From Odiellus spinosus (taxonomy: Eukaryota > Arthropoda > Arachnida > Opiliones > Phalangiidae): a stretch of DNA of 64,000 bases. Of this stretch, positions 35,101 through 45,999 are shown one piece after another. The stretch is from assembly GCA_963920705.1 (NCBI GenBank), contig OY987233.1, positions 3,524,001 to 3,588,000 of the forward strand. The letters are read 5' to 3'. Every line of letters begins with the position of its first letter. The stretch's first letter is position 1. The translations under genes were made by a program, and so were the position numbers. The notes under the pieces are model-generated. The model was not told the origin of the DNA and searched no databases. It saw only the letters and a list, made by a program, of their open reading frames with translations.

Positions 35101-37352
35101 ATACATGGAGTATTGTGATCTTTTAAACAAAGCCAATTTGGCTTCCGATCCTATTGAAAGGATGCAGGTATGATTGAAAGATATTAAATTTAAGATTAAT
35201 ATTTAAATAAGGTAATTTCAGCTAGTTGCGGCTTTCGCAACATCCGCTTCCGCATCTAATTGGGAAAGAATTGGTAAACCATTCAACCCGTTGTTAGGAG
35301 AAACGTACGAGCTAGTCAGGGAAGAATCTGGATTCCGTTTAGTCTGCGAACAAGTTAGCCATCATCCCCCTATTAGCGCTTTTCACGCGCAGTCGAAGAA
35401 TTTTGTTTTCTACGGATCTGTGTATCCTAAATTAAAATTTTGGGGTAAGTCGATTGAAGTTATTCCCGAAGGTCTGGTCACTGTGGAACTCCCTAGTCAC
35501 AAAGAAATTTATACTTGGAATAACGTTACTTGTTGTATTCACAATATAATTGTTGGAAAACTATGGCTGGAACAGGTTAGAAACATTTTATACATTCATT
35601 TTTAAGTTCTAAAATAATTTTGGGTCATTTTTTGAAGTACGGCGTGATGGAAGTCGTTTGTCATCAGAATAATTTGAAAGCTGTATTAAATTTCAAGCCA
35701 GCTGGCTGGTTCGGAAGAGATCTGCATCGAATTGAAGGTTTCATTTACGATAAACAGTAAGTGATATTAGTTTTTAATAATTATAGAGAGTTAGCGCTCT
35801 ATCTTATTTGGATATTAGAATTAAGTAAAAAGCCATTCCCTGTTGTAACAAAAGCAATATTATATGGGGTTTTTTGTTTTCTTTCTAATAGGAAAAAGAA
35901 ACATCGGTTTCTGTATGGAAAATGGACGGATTATTTAAAAGGAGCAGACCCGACGGATGCGGAAGAATATTTTAAAACTCATAAGAATAAAAATCCGCAA
36001 GCTCCAGCTAAAGGCGAAGCGTGCACTCCTACTGGAAGTCCGGCTCATACTTCCAATTCACGGAAAGTAGTCTCGAAATTAAATAACTTCACCAGGCAAC
36101 TTACGGGCGGCGGTAGCCAATCGGTTGATAGCGCTAATCCGCCGGGACCAAATCTCGATTTAGAAGGATCGGAAATACCCAAAAGCGATTCTGCATTTTC
36201 TTTAGACATTCCAAATTCCGAAACTGTCTGGGTCGCAATTCCACGCCCCGACTACTCACCCGAAGTAAGTTTTTAATGAATATTTTAATATTATTACCTT
36301 AAAACCTCGTTATAACGAAATTCTTAGGGAGGAAGGGGGTAATTATTCAACTAAAACTAGGCCCAAAATATTCCTAATTATAACTTAATTAAATATTTGT
36401 CTGCTAAATTTAGGTAGGCACGAATTTTGAAAAATTTCATTGTAACGAGATTTTACCGCAGTTTCCTATGAGAGTAATTTAATCTTAAACCATAAATTTT
36501 CTCAGTATTATCATTTCACGCTCTTCGCGATGGCTCTGAATGAATTTAAACCTGGTATGGATCAATATCTACCGCAAACGGACTCTCGTTTACGACCCGA
36601 CATTCGTAAATTAGAAGAAGGGGATCTGGCTAGCGCCGCTTTTGAAAAGAATCGATTAGAAGAAAAACAACGAGACGTTCGAAAACAACGCAAGAAGGGT
36701 AAAGAATCTTGGGAGCCGCTGTAAGTAGTTTTTTATTTTAATATTTCTTTACTAAATGTGTTTTCCTTTTGCCATCATTTGGTTATAGAGTATTGAGCTC
36801 TATTTTGACTTAATTACAAAAGTTTGGTGTTTGTGGCATTTTCGATATAAGCTTTGTGGTTTTTGCACATTTCTTCACATTGTGCAATCATGCTGGTTGC
36901 TTTGAAAGTTACACTTTATCATTCGTAACTTTATTAATGTTGGGTTTTAATACATCCGTATTTAATTAAGCCTTCGTAGCTGAGATTCGTTGCGTTGATT
37001 TGTACTCGTTAGATTCCATTTTGCATTAACTTCATGCTTATGCGCACTTTACCCGGCGTTCCGAAACATTTCATTGTTTTTTTTGATATTTTTGGTATTA
37101 CGTTAATTTAAATCTCAATCATTAATTGAAATTTCACCAATTCCCGCATTTTTTTTCCTATGGTTTTCCTCGCTGTTTGGTTTAAAATTGACTCATTTTC
37201 GTACGTACGATACTGTTAAATTTTAAAGTGGGTTAAACCCTTTTTACAGTTGGTTTCATTTGGGCAAACACGCTCACGCTAAAGAGGAGGTTTGGCTTTT
37301 TCGTGGAGCCTATTGGAAACGAGATTATTCCAAATGCGAAGACATCTTTTGA
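26107..37352 (+). CDS. OSBPL1A: ORP1L-like oxysterol-binding protein (ankyrin-PH-FFAT-ORD)
   Basis: ORP1L is a sterol/phosphoinositide transfer and sensor protein at contacts between late endosomes and ER. Eighteen exons: 26107-26281, 26359-26631, 26748-27160, 28177-28250, 28911-28974, 29733-29834, 30034-30171, 30764-30967, 31473-31659, 31751-31893, 32464-32505, 34889-34964, 35033-35167, 35222-35575, 35638-35756, 35892-36264, 36506-36720 and 37250-37352. Domains in order: ankyrin repeats (GWSPLHLASYFGHTSLASLL, GDTPLHKASYTGR, GNTALHGAAYRGR), PH (IFGWKPVWAVLERGTLSFF), coiled coil, FFAT motif EFYDAFE for VAP binding, then the ORD with the signature EQVSHHPP and LLGETYELVRE. The end RGAYWKRDYSKCEDIF matches human. 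The start is MELQEEPS, after an acceptor at 26074. Exon 10 has one extra A (run at 31799-31803), which creates TGA at 31813; all other junctions are in frame. AATAAA is at 37413. Confidence 0.9.
27692..27901. mobile_element. Foldback MITE in ORP1 intron 3
   Basis: The ends ttttaaagcaactggcg and cgccagttgctttaaaa are inverted. A second inverted pair inside is ccttaccaaaggcagga against tcctgcctttggtaagg. About 210 bp, non-coding. Confidence 0.7.
28264..28838. mobile_element. MITE family D (GACACGCAACCTGA), ORP1 intron 4
   Basis: The left end tagacacgcaacctgactc is matched by the right end aagtcaggttgcgtata. Subterminal words cttgaaaatcagaaaattgg and caatttgacaaggcccgaat are also loosely inverted. 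Related copies at 38058 and 39436 are interrupted by TTAA MITEs. The 110-codon frame inside is a chance ORF. Confidence 0.65.
32107..32332. mobile_element. TTAA MITE family A, 3'-truncated
   Basis: It starts TTAA|AGGGAGAATGCAGCTTAA and keeps taaactagtaataaattta and aggcttagctggattcatg, but lacks the right terminus. It lies in ORP1 intron 10. Confidence 0.65.
33518..33900. repeat. Dispersed repeat (copy of 18254-18400) split by a MITE
   Basis: The halves 33518-33636 and 33873-33900 together match 18254-18400 (agcccctttaaagtcgactt, tgaccat, agctagg, tgtgtgcat, ttttaaaggg). The 18.3 kb copy is the empty-site control for the insertion at 33637. Confidence 0.6.
33637..33872. mobile_element. hAT-type MITE, 236 bp, 8-bp target duplication
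   Basis: The inverted termini are CAGGGACGGAAATAAG and CTTATTTCCGTCCCTG (16 bp, perfect). It is flanked by the perfect 8-bp direct repeat gctgtgtg (33629-33636 and 33873-33880). An 8-bp duplication with CAGGG ends is the hAT pattern. The interior repeats tatcggacattt in several variants and has a C run of 11. Confidence 0.9.
34528..34616 (+). CDS. OSBPL1A: Alternative first exon of the short ORP1 form
   Basis: ATG at 34528 opens 29 codons (MAETKVVTEIDSKTNQETTE...) and ends GCG CAT AG before a GTAATT donor. Its phase-2 end joins exactly to the shared ORD exon at 34889 (giving ..AHRTKLPVPMFSKDEF). The resulting short protein would be 487 residues, close to mammalian ORP2 and to the ORD-only ORP1S, which is also made from an internal promoter. 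The upstream 200 bp is more GC-rich than its surroundings (gcggcggga, ctccgcggga). That this exon is used is inferred from frame and phase only. Confidence 0.65.
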
Positions 37353-38055
37353 TGTTTCCAGCGTTCGTTAAGAGCGGGGAGTTTTGGATAGATTTTGCTC
37401 ATTCACCCGGAAAATAAAATTTCCTCGTATAAAATCGATGGAAAAACCCGTTAAAATATCAATTATCGCACTGGCCTATGGAAATTAAGACTCACTCCTC
37501 CCTCGAAAACGAATAATATATACAAAAATGCGTGTTGTCGTGGTTAAATGTTTCCCCCCTCATATCCAGCTGCGCGTGCTATCGAAACAAAACCGGAATT
37601 AAAACTACAAGAACCAATTTTTACTCAGTTTTTAGACAAAAACACCAATTTTTAAGAGTCGTAACATTTTATTTTTGCTACCCAGTGATTTAGTAAGTTT
37701 GAAAACACTATAATACCGTGTTAGATTATATATAGTCGAATATAAAACCGTGACTGTCGTGAAAATAGACCCCAGAAAAGATATAAAGCATTAGGAAACT
37801 TAGGACTAATTGAGAGAAGCTAAGAGTGTATTTTAATCATTCATATCTTAGTTATGAATATTCGCCGAGTTATAAGTTAAATAATAACGCTCTCTAGCTA
37901 TAGCGGCCGAAATGTTGGTGCTATCCTCACCCCTCTCGATTGCATCCACCTCGCTAGAGAAGCAATCAAGGTAAGGATGGTTGGGAAAATTAATAAATTC
38001 GTATAAAATATTAATCGTCATGAATTTATTTATGCTAATATCAATATGTAACTAC
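37353..38055. other. ORP1 3' UTR and flank
   Basis: The stretch holds the AATAAA at 37413-37418, about 60 bp after the stop, the likely polyadenylation signal. Nothing else was recognised before the repeats begin at 38058. Confidence 0.5.
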
Positions 38056-38057
38056 AT

Positions 38058-38472
38058 TAAAGACACGCAACCTGACTTGATCCAGCTAAGCCTTGTCAAA
38101 TTTATCTCGTTCCAAGCTCGCGAATTCAATCATGAGATACTGAAATTTCCAAGGTTGTTATTTAAATACGCGTGACGTCGGTTTTACTTTTAATTTCAAC
38201 GTGCTCCCATAGAATAATGAAAGAAATTGGGTTTCCCCATGAGGAAAAATCTTCAAATTTGGTCAGAAACGTTCCATATAGAAAATTTCCTTCTGAATTC
38301 GACCAAATAAACCAAATGAAATAATTAACCTGACTTCAACAAAAGTGGACCAAAATTTTGGTCCACTTTAGTTGAAATCGGGGTTTTTAATTTGGTCAAT
38401 TTAGTCGAATTGTGTTGTAATTATTCAATTTGAACCATTTTTGACCAATTTAGATTTTTTTTTTTCCATTGA
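38058..38472. mobile_element. MITE family D copy, interrupted on its right
   Basis: It starts gacacgcaacctgacttgat, then ccttgtcaaatttatctcg and ccaagctcgcgaattcaatc, the same order as at 28267 and 39439. It runs into a family A MITE at 38473; the remainder beyond 38905 is not clearly recognisable. Confidence 0.55.
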
Positions 38473-38905
38473 AGGGAGAATGCAACCTAATAACAAGTGA
38501 TTTTTTTATCGATTCCTTATAGTTTAAATAGGTCTAATCCACCGATACAAAGTTCACAAAACAATATTAAACTAGAAATAAATTTAAATTTTACTCGAAA
38601 AATAGGCTTAGTGGGATTCATGGAGATCCTGAATTGCCTCCGTGTAAGGTCTAGCGACTAATGAGCAATGGCCCTTTATTCACGCGAGATCTCCACGAGA
38701 CTTACAATCGCGTTTGATTGGTCATTAGACCTTATACCCGAGAAAATAAGGATCTCCATGAATCCCGCTAAGCCTATTTTCCGGGTAAGTTTTAAATTCA
38801 TTTCTAGTTTAATATTTGTTCGTTAATTTTCTCACTAGTGGATTAGGCCTATTTAAACAATAAGGAATCGATAAAAAATAACTTCTTAGGTTGCATTCTC
38901 ATTTT
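38473..38905. mobile_element. TTAA MITE family A, degenerate ends
   Basis: The left end gaAGGGAGAATGCAACCTAA and right end TTAGGTTGCATTCTC are inverted. The inner halves (ttcatggagatcct and aggatctccatgaa) fold back. The flanking TTAA has decayed on both sides (ttga, ttta). This copy keeps an uninterrupted gattgtaagtctc site (reverse strand, near 38700). Confidence 0.7.
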
Positions 38906-39435
38906 TAGAGAGCCAATTTCATTCATTGGATGTTGAGCATCTTGACATCAGAACATGAGACGAAACATTCGTTCAGTAGAAATCGATATAGGAGCTTACT
39001 TTTTTGAGTTACTGAACACGCCTCGTGATAGTAAATGTTAGCATAAATAAATATTCAATTAATATTATCGCGTGATTAAAAAAGTGTTTAATGGGTTGGT
39101 ATTGAGACTAAAATATGTTCAATGTTTAGTAGAATGAAATTAGTTTGTGAAAATATAAGCTTAATTAAAATAATATATAAAAATAATTTAAGAGAAGGTG
39201 CTTCAAAAATATATTGAAAAGTGAATGAAATATTTAAGTAATAATCATAATGCCCAGGCCACCAGGCAATAACTTAATGCCCCATTTATTAACCACAAAG
39301 AAAAATAAATTATACGGAGGTTTATCTTGGGTTTTTTTTTTATAAAAAGCGTAAGACAGAGTATCAACAAACATTTGACCAACAGAATTATCTTAAAATA
39401 TAATTTAAAAGAATTAAAATTGATAATTATCGATA

Positions 39436-40605
39436 AAGTAGACACGCAACCTGATTTGATTCAGGCCTTATCAAATTTGTCACGTGTCAAGCTCGGGAAT
39501 TAAATCTTAAAGGGAGAATGAAAGGCCGAAACAACCTATTTTTAATGGATTAAGAATGCTAAAATAACGAGAAAAACAATATAACTCACCAAAAATATTT
39601 CGTTATTTTATAATCAATTTCCAAAGTTCCGATGCTAAGCCTAGGCTGCCCTGCTCGGCGAACTAGGCTAGCACGACCTGTATTTTTTAATATTCGCGGC
39701 TGTTCTTGTCGCCAATCACGAGCGAGTACGCGTATTTTTAAAAATACGCGTACTCGCTCGTGATTGGCGACTATTAAAAAAATACGGCTCGTGCTCGCCT
39801 AGTTCGCCGAGCAAGGCAGCCAAGGCTTAGCATCTGCAAGTTTCGGAACTTTGGAAATTGATTATAAAATAACGAAATATTTTTGGTGAGTTATATTATT
39901 GTTTTTCTCTTTATTTTAGCATTCTTAATCAATTAAAAATAGGTTGTTTTGGCCTTTCATTATCCCTTTAAGAAGTTGAAAAACTTCCGACGTCGATTTT
40001 ACTTTTAGTTTCAATGTGTTTCTGTAGGATATCGAAAGAAATTGGCTTTCCCCAAGGTCTAAAATGATTCAAATTGGAAAATTCCAACATTATTTTACCA
40101 AATGAACCAAAGGAAATAACCAAAATTCTGAAAGTTCACCAAAATTTAAAATGCTTTTGATCAACTTCCGTTGAATTTGGGTTATTTCCTTCCTATACAT
40201 AGTTTTCACTAAAGGGGGTAAGTGCCGTTCCCCCCATGTTGCCAACCACTTGTGAGTGCAGAGGGAAAGGCTAGAGTTCAGTTTTGAAACTGATCTGTTC
40301 TGAACTGCACTCACAAGCTCCTGGCAACCTGGGAATGAAAGCAAAGCTGGGTAAGAGGGGTGGAATTATCTTTTGCCCCTTTACTGAAAACTATGTATAT
40401 TAACAATTTTGACCAAAGTAGAAGATTTTGCCTCTTTGGTTAAGCCGATATCTTTCTTAATTCTATGGGAGCACGTTAAAATTAAAAGTTAAACTGACGT
40501 CACGCGTATTATTTAATTTTGAAAGATTTAATTCAGGAACGAGCTTATCGTGAGTTCAATTTGACAAGGCCCGAATCGAATCATACTCTTGTTACTCTGT
40601 CTTAG
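39436..40605. mobile_element. MITE family D copy with nested family B MITE
   Basis: The left end gtagacacgcaacctgattt and a right part caatttgacaaggcccgaat frame a copy in which 39511-39967 is a later insertion. The right terminus is decayed. Confidence 0.5.
39511..39967. mobile_element. TTAA-flanked MITE family B, 457 bp
   Basis: The termini are AGGGAGAATGAAAGGCCGAA and TTTTGGCCTTTCATTATCCCT, with TTAA outside both (39507-39510 and 39968-39971). The arms are inverted almost to the centre (cgcgtactcgctcgtgattgg and its complement), so the element could form one long stem. It shares only the first ten terminal bases with family A, which suggests the same transposase. Confidence 0.85.
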
Positions 40606-40945
40606 GCATTAAGTTCCTAAATTGCAAGAAATAAGAGGAAATTAGAAAAAACACGAAAGATATACCTGTTATAGCGTTTATGTAAATTGTATATAATTAT
40701 AATATATCTTAAATGACAAATAGTTTAGTGCCATTACGAAAAATGCACCCATTACATTAGATGAAGTAAAAGAATGTTATAGTGAAAAAGTACTATCGAA
40801 AAATAAAGTTTTAAATGTGCTGCGGAAATTGAATGAAAGCGTAGAATAGATTTTTATTTAGTAGTCGCGTTCCCACTGCAAACATCATTTTTTTTGTTGA
40901 GGTATTTATAAAAAAGAAAATTTATGAGACTTAGTTCATGGTTAA

Positions 40946-41425
40946 AGGGAGAATTCAACCTAACAAGTGATTTTTTTTACCGATTCCCTATCGTTTAAAT
41001 AGGCCTAATCCACCGATAAAAGGTTTACAAAACAAATATTAAACTAGACATAAATTTAAAACTTACCCGAGAAATAGGCTTAGCGGGATTCATGGAGATC
41101 CTGATTTCCGCGCGTGTAAGGTTCAGCGAGCAATCGAACGCGATTGTAAAGCTGGGTTTTCAAAGGAGTGGGTAGCGGGCAAAAATCGAGCTAAGCAAAA
41201 GACCGTTTTCATTAAAGCGAGTTTTTGCGCGAGAGAGTGTAAATCGCGGGAAAGAGGGTAAAAATACTAAAAAATCGCTACCCGCTCCGATCTGACCCGA
41301 TTAGATATTCTCGCTCCGCTTTCATTTTCTCGCACCCGCTGGATTTTTGCCCGCTACCCGCTCCTTTGAAAACCCAGCTTTAGTCTCGTGGAGATCTCGC
41401 GTGCACGACAGGCCTTTTGCATATT
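40946..41425. mobile_element. TTAA MITE family A, truncated, carrying a nested MITE
   Basis: It begins TTAA|AGGGAGAATTCAACCTAA. The body follows family A to gcgattg, is interrupted by the 41150-41379 element, and resumes gtctcgtggagatctcgcg before fading near 41420. Confidence 0.65.
41150..41379. mobile_element. Foldback MITE (AGCTGGG family), nested copy
   Basis: The termini AGCTGGGTTTTCAAAGGAG and CTCCTTTGAAAACCCAGCT are those of 15247-15502; the interior is in the opposite orientation. The flanks are TAA (41147-41149) and TTA (41380-41382). The uninterrupted family A copy at 51768 (gattgtaagtctcgtgg) shows the empty site. Confidence 0.85.
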
Positions 41426-41950
41426 CCTATTTTGGATAATTCCAATTAATTAGTGGCTGTTTTTCAATGGTTGGGATTGGAAAATGGTATCTAGTTTTCT
41501 ACAATTGCTAATCTAAGCTGAATCACTGAAAAATTATTACAACGCACCCATTCTTAGAAGAAGGTTTCAATTAGTCTTATTCCTACTTTGGTTAATTCCG
41601 ATTTATTAGTGATTGTTTTTCAATTGTTGGAACTGGAAAATGGTTTCTATATTCTATAGTCTTATCCGAATCACATCTACAACAATTATTCCAACGCATC
41701 CATTCATAGAAAGGAGGTTTTAATTAGTCTTATTCCTACTTTGGTTAATTGAATTCCAATTAAACAATTTTTCAAATTGGAGAGCTTGAAAAATGGTTTC
41801 TACATTGCTAGTCTTAACCGAATCACATCTTCAACAATTATTCCAACGCGTACATTCATGGAAAGTAGGTTTTAATTAGTTATATTCCTATTTTGGTTAA
41901 TTAAATTCCAGTTTTAATTATTAGAAACTATTTTTCAGTTGTCGGGATTC
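41426..41950. repeat. Three degenerate tandem units of about 155 bp
   Basis: The phrase tattcctactttggttaatt, or close variants, recurs near 41420, 41577, 41730 and 41886. Each is followed by a variant of ggaaaatggtttctac, by gtcttaaccgaatcacatc and by caacaattattccaacgc. These are diverged tandem copies with no coding frame. Confidence 0.6.
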
Positions 41951-42264
41951 AGTTAAATATGTATTTGTTATGTATTTTAAAATCAATTCGTGCACCTCGC
42001 AATATCAGAAATTTCACTAGTAAAATCGTGCAAATTAGTTTGTTGGCGCGGAACGATACACAATGTTAAATATTATTGAAAAAGTTAAGCGTCAATTCCA
42101 TATGATAACAGTAATAACCAATATCGGCTGAAAATCAATCTCCCGTAATATATAATGACTTAATATTCTTAATGGTTTTTGTAAACTTTTTATAAGGATG
42201 GAAAAAAAGAAATAAACAAGATAGTCAAGCCCATTTGAATAGCTACACCTTAAACGGTTGTTAA

Positions 42265-42632
42265 AGGGAGAATTAACCTAACAACAAGTGATTTTTTAAC
42301 GATTCCTTATCGTTTAAATATAGTCCTAATCCAACAGTAAAACAAAATTACAAACAAATATTAAATTAGAAATAAATAAAAAACTTACCCGTAAAATAGG
42401 CTTAGCTGGATTCATGCCTTCATGGATCAACTGAACTCCCCGTGTAAGAACCAGCGACCGTTGACATTGATCGATGATTCTTATACGCGGAATGCTGGAT
42501 CTCCATGATCAGTTTCATTGTTCGATAGTCCTTATACTTGGAGGTAAGGATATCTCCATGAATCCAGCTAAGCCTATTTTGATGGTAAGTTTTAAATTTA
42601 TTTCAAGTTTAATATTTGTAAATTTGTATTTC
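42265..42632. mobile_element. TTAA MITE family A, 3'-truncated
   Basis: It starts TTAA|AGGGAGAATTAACCTAAC. It keeps both inner halves (ggcttagctggattcatg and catgaatccagctaagcct) and ends soon after tttaatatttgtaaat. Confidence 0.65.
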
Positions 42633-43132
42633 TTATTTACTAACGGGGACGCCGCGAAACAAAGTAAGACCTACACTCCACTCTAGGGGGAGTTTTAGTT
42701 ATAAAATTGGTTGAGGGAGTAGAATTTTAAGTGACTAGTTGAGGAGTTGCGTAGAATTTTTATACCCCCTATCAAGAAAAGTGGCGACTTTTGGAGAATG
42801 ATTAAACTCTCTCCCGAATATCGGAACGGATGACGAAAAAAATGACCCCACCCATTAATAATGGCCAAAAACGAAAAACATTTTTTTTTATCGTATTTAA
42901 ATACGGAGCTTATAGTGGCGACCGGAGTTGTTCGATCATCACTGCAATTTGAAATTAACATTCTTCGTCCCCTTTTTAAAAGAGGTAGAGTAGTTGATTT
43001 AGGCTTAGCGCGTCCCCCTACTCCTATTGAATCCCCTTATTTAACCCTCGAACAATTTCCATGTTTTCAGTTTTTATGATTAGATTAGGTTCGTTTTTTT
43101 CCAGCGAATGTCCTAGCTTAAAATATACTTAA

Positions 43133-43585
43133 AGTGAGAATGCAACCTAACAACAAGTGATTATTTATCGATTCCTTATTGTTTAAATAGGCCTAATGCA
43201 TTAGTGAAAAAAAATTACGAATAAACTATAAATAAATTACTTAACCGAAAAATAGGCTTAGCCGGATTCACGGAGATCCTGATTTCCTCGCGTACACGGT
43301 CTTGCGAACAATCGAATGCGATTGTAAAGGCGGATGCACACAGACCTATTTTCACGCGTTTCACTTTCACGCTCGCGCGCTAATGGTACTTCTATGAGCG
43401 CACGAGCGTGAAACGCGTGAAAATAGGTCTGTGTGCATCCGCCTTAAGTCTCAGGGAGATCTCGCGTGAAAGACGGGCCTTCGCTCATTGGTCGCTAGAC
43501 CTTACACTAGTTTATTTCTAGTTTAATATTTGTTTTGTAACGATCAAGAATAAATAAAAATAACTTGTTAGGTTGCATTCTGCCT
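43133..43585. mobile_element. TTAA MITE family A carrying a 117-bp hairpin MITE
   Basis: The flanking TTAA is at 43129-43132 and 43586-43589; the termini are AGTGAGAATGCAACCTAA and TTAGGTTGCATTCTGCCT. The middle is interrupted at 43328-43444. Confidence 0.8.
43328..43444. mobile_element. 117-bp hairpin MITE with TAA target duplication
   Basis: AGGCGGATGCACACAGACCT and AGGTCTGTGTGCATCCGCCT are perfect inverted ends; the arms continue through ttttcacgcgtttcac. TAA flanks both sides (43325-43327 and 43445-43447). It has inserted in the same gattg|TAA|gtctc site that the AGCTGGG element used at 41147. Relatives of its arm occur at 50285, 50350 and 50485 (ggatgcacatagg). Confidence 0.85.
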
Positions 43586-43589
43586 TTAA

Positions 43590-44340
43590 AACCTCTTATA
43601 ACCCACAACCTTTAGAATTTTTTCAACTGTCCTGCTCATCGTGTTGATTATCTCGAAGACCCATCATGTAATAGGCCTAATAAACTTTTAGAAAAATCGT
43701 AGATTAAATTTTATAATACTGTGGGGGGGGGGGGGGGGGGCTACCTTATCGCTCCGTTTTCGGCCGTTTTATCTTCCTATAGTATGCCCAACTCTTAATT
43801 ATATAAATTTTCTCCCGCCAAAATTAATCGAAGTTATTTGAAGTAGGCCTAAGAATTGCCGGCGTTTATTTTCGATATATAAATTTTTTGAAGTAAAAGA
43901 TAGTTTTTACCCTTAAAATTAGGTAGCTAGAAGGTTTTGACATTAAGTCGTACTTTACCTAGGATATCCAAGTGTCCCTCCTGGGCAAATTTATTTTTTT
44001 ATTTAATTATAATTGGGTCCAAATTTTATGTCCCTTTCTGGTAATTTTTTTTTCTCTCTCCCTGATTTTCTTTTAACATTCCTAAGATGAGAGAGATGAC
44101 TGTGGCACTCATTAAGGGGGATAGTTGAGGTTGATTTTTCTGGCAATAGATTGGATTCGCGAATTACGATAAGGGGTTACCCTCCCTACAGAAGGTCTTC
44201 TTTCAAAGGGATGATCAAAACGATTTTGCGCAGAATTAAGACCGAATCCTCCCAAAAATTTAAACAATTAGGCTTAGGGAAAAAGTTCGAGTTGAAATGA
44301 AACCATTTTATGTTTTTATCTAACCAAATTTCGGGTTAGA
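43590..44340. other. Intergenic, no gene seen
   Basis: Contains a G run of 18 (about 43723-43740) and otherwise unremarkable A/T-rich sequence with no coding signal. Confidence 0.4.
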
Positions 44341-44369
44341 TTACTAAGATCAAAAGTCTACTTTATTCT

Positions 44370-44575
44370 TTATAAGTAAACAACGCCCCCGAAGCTTAAT
44401 ACTATCAGCAAAAGTCCGGCAGATTCTGATTCGAGACACTGTAGCGGCCGCAGACGGTATAAATAGTGAACGGAGGACGCGCCACTCTGCGGAGAAATTC
44501 TGTTGTTGGGAGGGAAAGCAATAGCCAACCGCGGCCCGCCTAAATTCTGTCCCTCTCTCCTGACTCAAAAATAAT
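44370..44575. mobile_element. Fragment of the AAAAGTCTATCA MITE family
   Basis: Words gtaaacaacgcc, agcttaatactatcagcaaa, cagattctgattcgagac, agcggccgcag and gaggacgcgccactctg follow the order of 59925-60560. Both termini are missing. Confidence 0.55.
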
Positions 44576-44924
44576 TTAATAAAATAGGCAAATCGCTTAT
44601 ATTTTTACATTTTCCCTTTAATTTGTGTTGGAACCTCTCTTCTCTAGACCAGGCCAATTAATGAACAACGCTCTCGTAATATTAATTTTAATAAATAATC
44701 TAGCTATGTAATTATCGAAGTTACAACTATACGTGTATAACATTTTCCCGTAATTTTCAAATTATTCTTTTATTTATCCCAAACTTGAACCGTTCCTTAA
44801 TCACTTAAAGGGGCTTTCAAATATCCAAATACATTTCAATAATTTAAAAGTTGTATAATTTAATTAGTTTTGGAATTTAATTTCTCCATTTATAGTTTTT
44901 TCACCGTTTATAGTTTTATTTAAT

Positions 44925-45480
44925 ATATCCATTACGTTTTATTTAATTTCTCCAATTAGTTTTATTTAATTTCTCCAATTAGTTTTATTTAATTTCTCTA
45001 ATTAGTTTTATTTAATTTCTCCAATTAGTTTTATTTAATTTCTCCAATTAGTTTTATTTAATTTCTCCAATTAGTTTTATTTAATTTCTCCAATTAGTTT
45101 TATTTAATTTCTCCAATTAGTTTTAATTTCTCCAATTAGTTTTAATTTCTCCAATTAGTTTTATTTAATTTCTCCAATTAGTTTTATTTAATTTCTCCAA
45201 TTAGTTTTATTTAATTTCTCCAATTAGTTTTATTTAATTTCTCCAATTAGTTTTATTTAATTTCTCCAATTAGTTTTATTTAATTTCTCCAATTAGTTTT
45301 GTTTAATTTCTCCGTTTAGATTTAGTTTTAATTTCTTCGTTTACATTAGTTTTAATTTCTTCGTTTACATTTTGTTTTAATTTCTCCGTTTAGATTTCGT
45401 TTCAATTTCCCCGTTTAGATTTCGTTTCAATTTCCCCGTTTAGATTTCGTTTCAGTTTCCCCGTTTAGATTTCGTTTTAT
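44925..45480. repeat. Minisatellite, 23-bp unit
   Basis: The unit ttttatttaatttctccaattag is tandemly repeated about 16 times from 44940 to 45300, then drifts to tttagatttcgttttaatttc variants up to the insertion at 45483. Remnant units resume at 45976-46000, showing that the array was split. Confidence 0.9.
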
Positions 45481-45482
45481 TA

Positions 45483-45975
45483 CAGGGTTCGTACACGACC
45501 TGGAAAACCTGGAAAAGTCATGGAATTTGGAAATTGGCCCAAAAAGTCAGGGAATTAGGAAATTGGCCCAAAAAGTCAGGGAATTTGGAAATTGCCCCAA
45601 AAGGCAGGGAATTTGGAAAGTGGCCCCAAAGGTCTGGGAAAAGTCAGGGAATTTGAAAATAGCCCAAATGGTCAGAGAAAATAAATATTTTGGTATGTGT
45701 CAAGGAGCTGTTTATGATTGGTTTACCAATCAGTTGTAACGTAATTATTATAAACTGAAAATATTTGACTAAAGATTCAAATTGTTTCTCATATTCTGAG
45801 AAAACTATCAGCTGACCCCGATGTCAAATAAAATGTTGGAATTGCCAGCAGCTCGCTCGTAAAAATATATTCGTGAAAAAAGTATTAAAATTGTTCAGGG
45901 AAATTATTTAGAAATGGTCAGGGAAAACCTGGAAAAGTCAGGGAAATTAACTTCCAAAATTTTGTACGAACCCTG
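45483..45975. mobile_element. CAGGG-ended MITE (GTCAGGGAAA type) inserted in a minisatellite
   Basis: The termini are CAGGGTTCGTACA and TGTACGAACCCTG. Interior units like aaaagtcagggaattt recur five or more times near the left end and again near the right end. The flanks ttttatta and tttaattt match at 6 of 8 positions, so the duplication is only suggestive. The 70-codon frame inside reflects the repeats. Confidence 0.8.
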
Positions 45976-45999
45976 TTTAATTTCCCCATTTAGATTTAG

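Noticed and set aside
45527-45739. A 70-codon frame with repeated G/K/R words
   Set aside because: It is produced by the gtcagggaaa repeats inside a MITE.
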